A stretch of 64,000 bases of DNA from Pseudoalteromonas umbrosa. Its GTDB lineage: Bacteria; Pseudomonadota; Gammaproteobacteria; Enterobacterales; Alteromonadaceae. The notes beneath the pieces were generated by a model. It was given only the letters and a program-made list of their open reading frames with translations, was not told where the DNA came from and searched no databases. The translations under genes and the position numbers were made by a program. Shown here in pieces: positions 63,681 to 64,000 of the stretch; the first letter of the stretch is position 1; every line of letters starts with the position of its first letter. The stretch lies in NCBI RefSeq assembly GCF_030125375.1, contig NZ_JASJUU010000010.1, positions 134,447 through 198,446 of the forward strand. Direction: 5' to 3'.

Positions 63681-63740
63681 AGCGTTTTTTTGTTTTTTTA
63701 TAGAAAAAACGCTTGATCAAAACTTTGAACGCCCTATAAT
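63681..63740 (+). promoter_or_regulatory. rRNA operon P1-type promoter with UP element
   Basis: TTGATC (63713-63718) and a perfect TATAAT (63735-63740) are separated by 16 bases, followed by a GC-rich discriminator (GCGCACCC), as in stringently controlled rRNA promoters. The A/T-rich tract at 63684-63709 fits an UP element and contains a 10-bp inverted repeat, AGCGTTTTTT (63681-63690) against AAAAAACGCT (63704-63713). The start should be near 63747. Confidence 0.85.
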
Positions 63741-63746
63741 GCGCAC

Positions 63747-64000
63747 CCACTGACACGGCGGGATGCGAGAGAAAACGCAAACTAAAGTGAAGGTTAAAGT
63801 TAAATTGAAAGGTTAATTAAAAAAATTAAATTTTCTAGTTGACTTTAAAAGTGAAGCGGTTAATATGGCGCTCCACTTAGCAGCAACGCTGCGGTAGCTA
63901 ACCAAGGGTTAGTTACACTGTTCTTTAAAAATATGAAGCAATCATCTGTGTGGGCACTCGTACAGATTGAGTTCTAACAAAATATTTAGAGTCTCAATTT
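63747..64000 (+). other. rRNA operon leader with boxA-like antitermination site (16S begins past the edge)
   Basis: This region follows the P1-type promoter and has no reading frame. TGTTCTTTAAAAA at 63919-63931 closely matches the boxA sequence before bacterial 16S genes, where NusB/NusE load the antitermination complex. A GC-rich block near 63869-63905 (CGCTCC...AGCAGCAACGCTGC) may form the leader hairpin. The 16S start motif is not yet reached, so the mature gene lies just outside the window. Confidence 0.8.

Noticed and set aside
1..64000. CRISPR array, prophage, integron or toxin-antitoxin locus
   Set aside because: No regularly spaced repeats, cas genes, phage structural genes or integrase were seen; the only tyrosine recombinase is XerC in its usual place.

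Overview
The window looks like chromosomal DNA of a marine gammaproteobacterium of the Alteromonadales, most probably Pseudoalteromonas. This is inferred from moderately AT-rich DNA, the order of core genes (lptM/cyaY, dapF-DUF484-xerC-yigB, hemC-hemDX-hemY, rho/trxA/rhlB/gppA), a secreted S8 protease with a GlyGly-CTERM-type tail, and many membrane c-di-GMP and histidine-kinase sensors. No search was possible, so the genus is an inference. I see no prophage, insertion sequence, CRISPR array or toxin-antitoxin locus; this is mostly ordinary chromosome.

Layout. 1-5 kb: a cut-off helical protein, a kynureninase-like PLP enzyme, a metallo-beta-lactamase-fold hydrolase, two serine tRNAs with their own promoter and terminator, a small 49-residue ORF, and a lipid kinase. 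4-8.5 kb: an EamA transporter with a divergent MocR-type regulator, a DUF2884 protein, a PA3496-like small protein and a cytochrome c'-like protein. 8.6-14.5 kb: a large secreted subtilase, DUF2721, a thioredoxin-fold lipoprotein and a YqaA-like membrane protein. 14.5-18 kb: folM-folE-folX (tetrahydromonapterin synthesis), nadE and a YceH-family gene. 18-28.8 kb: a CHASE-PAS-GAF hybrid kinase, a penicillin acylase-family hydrolase, a diguanylate cyclase, a second EamA transporter, a candidate small RNA, MAPEG, RluF, DUF6482 and a degenerate FkbM-like protein. 28.8-32.6 kb: a retropepsin-like protein, an RmlD-like SDR and a POT peptide transporter.

32.7-43.2 kb is a conserved block. On the minus strand lptM-lysA-dapF-DUF484-xerC-yigB joins lysine/peptidoglycan precursor synthesis, chromosome dimer resolution and flavin synthesis. 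On the plus strand cyaY, a carboxylesterase, a DUF2914 protein, hemC, a hemD-hemX fusion and hemY lead from iron handling to tetrapyrrole synthesis. 43.3-54.6 kb holds adenosine deaminase, a CBS protein, Fre flavin reductase, UbiD, a PAS-GGDEF-EAL protein, an M28 peptidase, DbpA and a J-domain protein. 54.7-58.8 kb holds a TPR hybrid kinase convergent with, and overlapping, a chemoreceptor-like protein. 58.9-63.6 kb is the rho/trxA/rhlB/gppA group. The last ~300 bases carry a strong rRNA promoter and a boxA-bearing leader, so a 16S rRNA gene should begin just beyond the right edge.

The items most worth a second look are the unannotated 49-codon ORF with its own ribosome site and 12-bp terminator hairpin (2640-2848), the orphan terminator that points to a ~95-nt small RNA (26057-26152), the operator-like GTTAC/GTAAC repeats before the FkbM-like gene (28043-28080), the HemD-HemX fusion, and the redoxin lipoprotein that has lost its second active-site cysteine.
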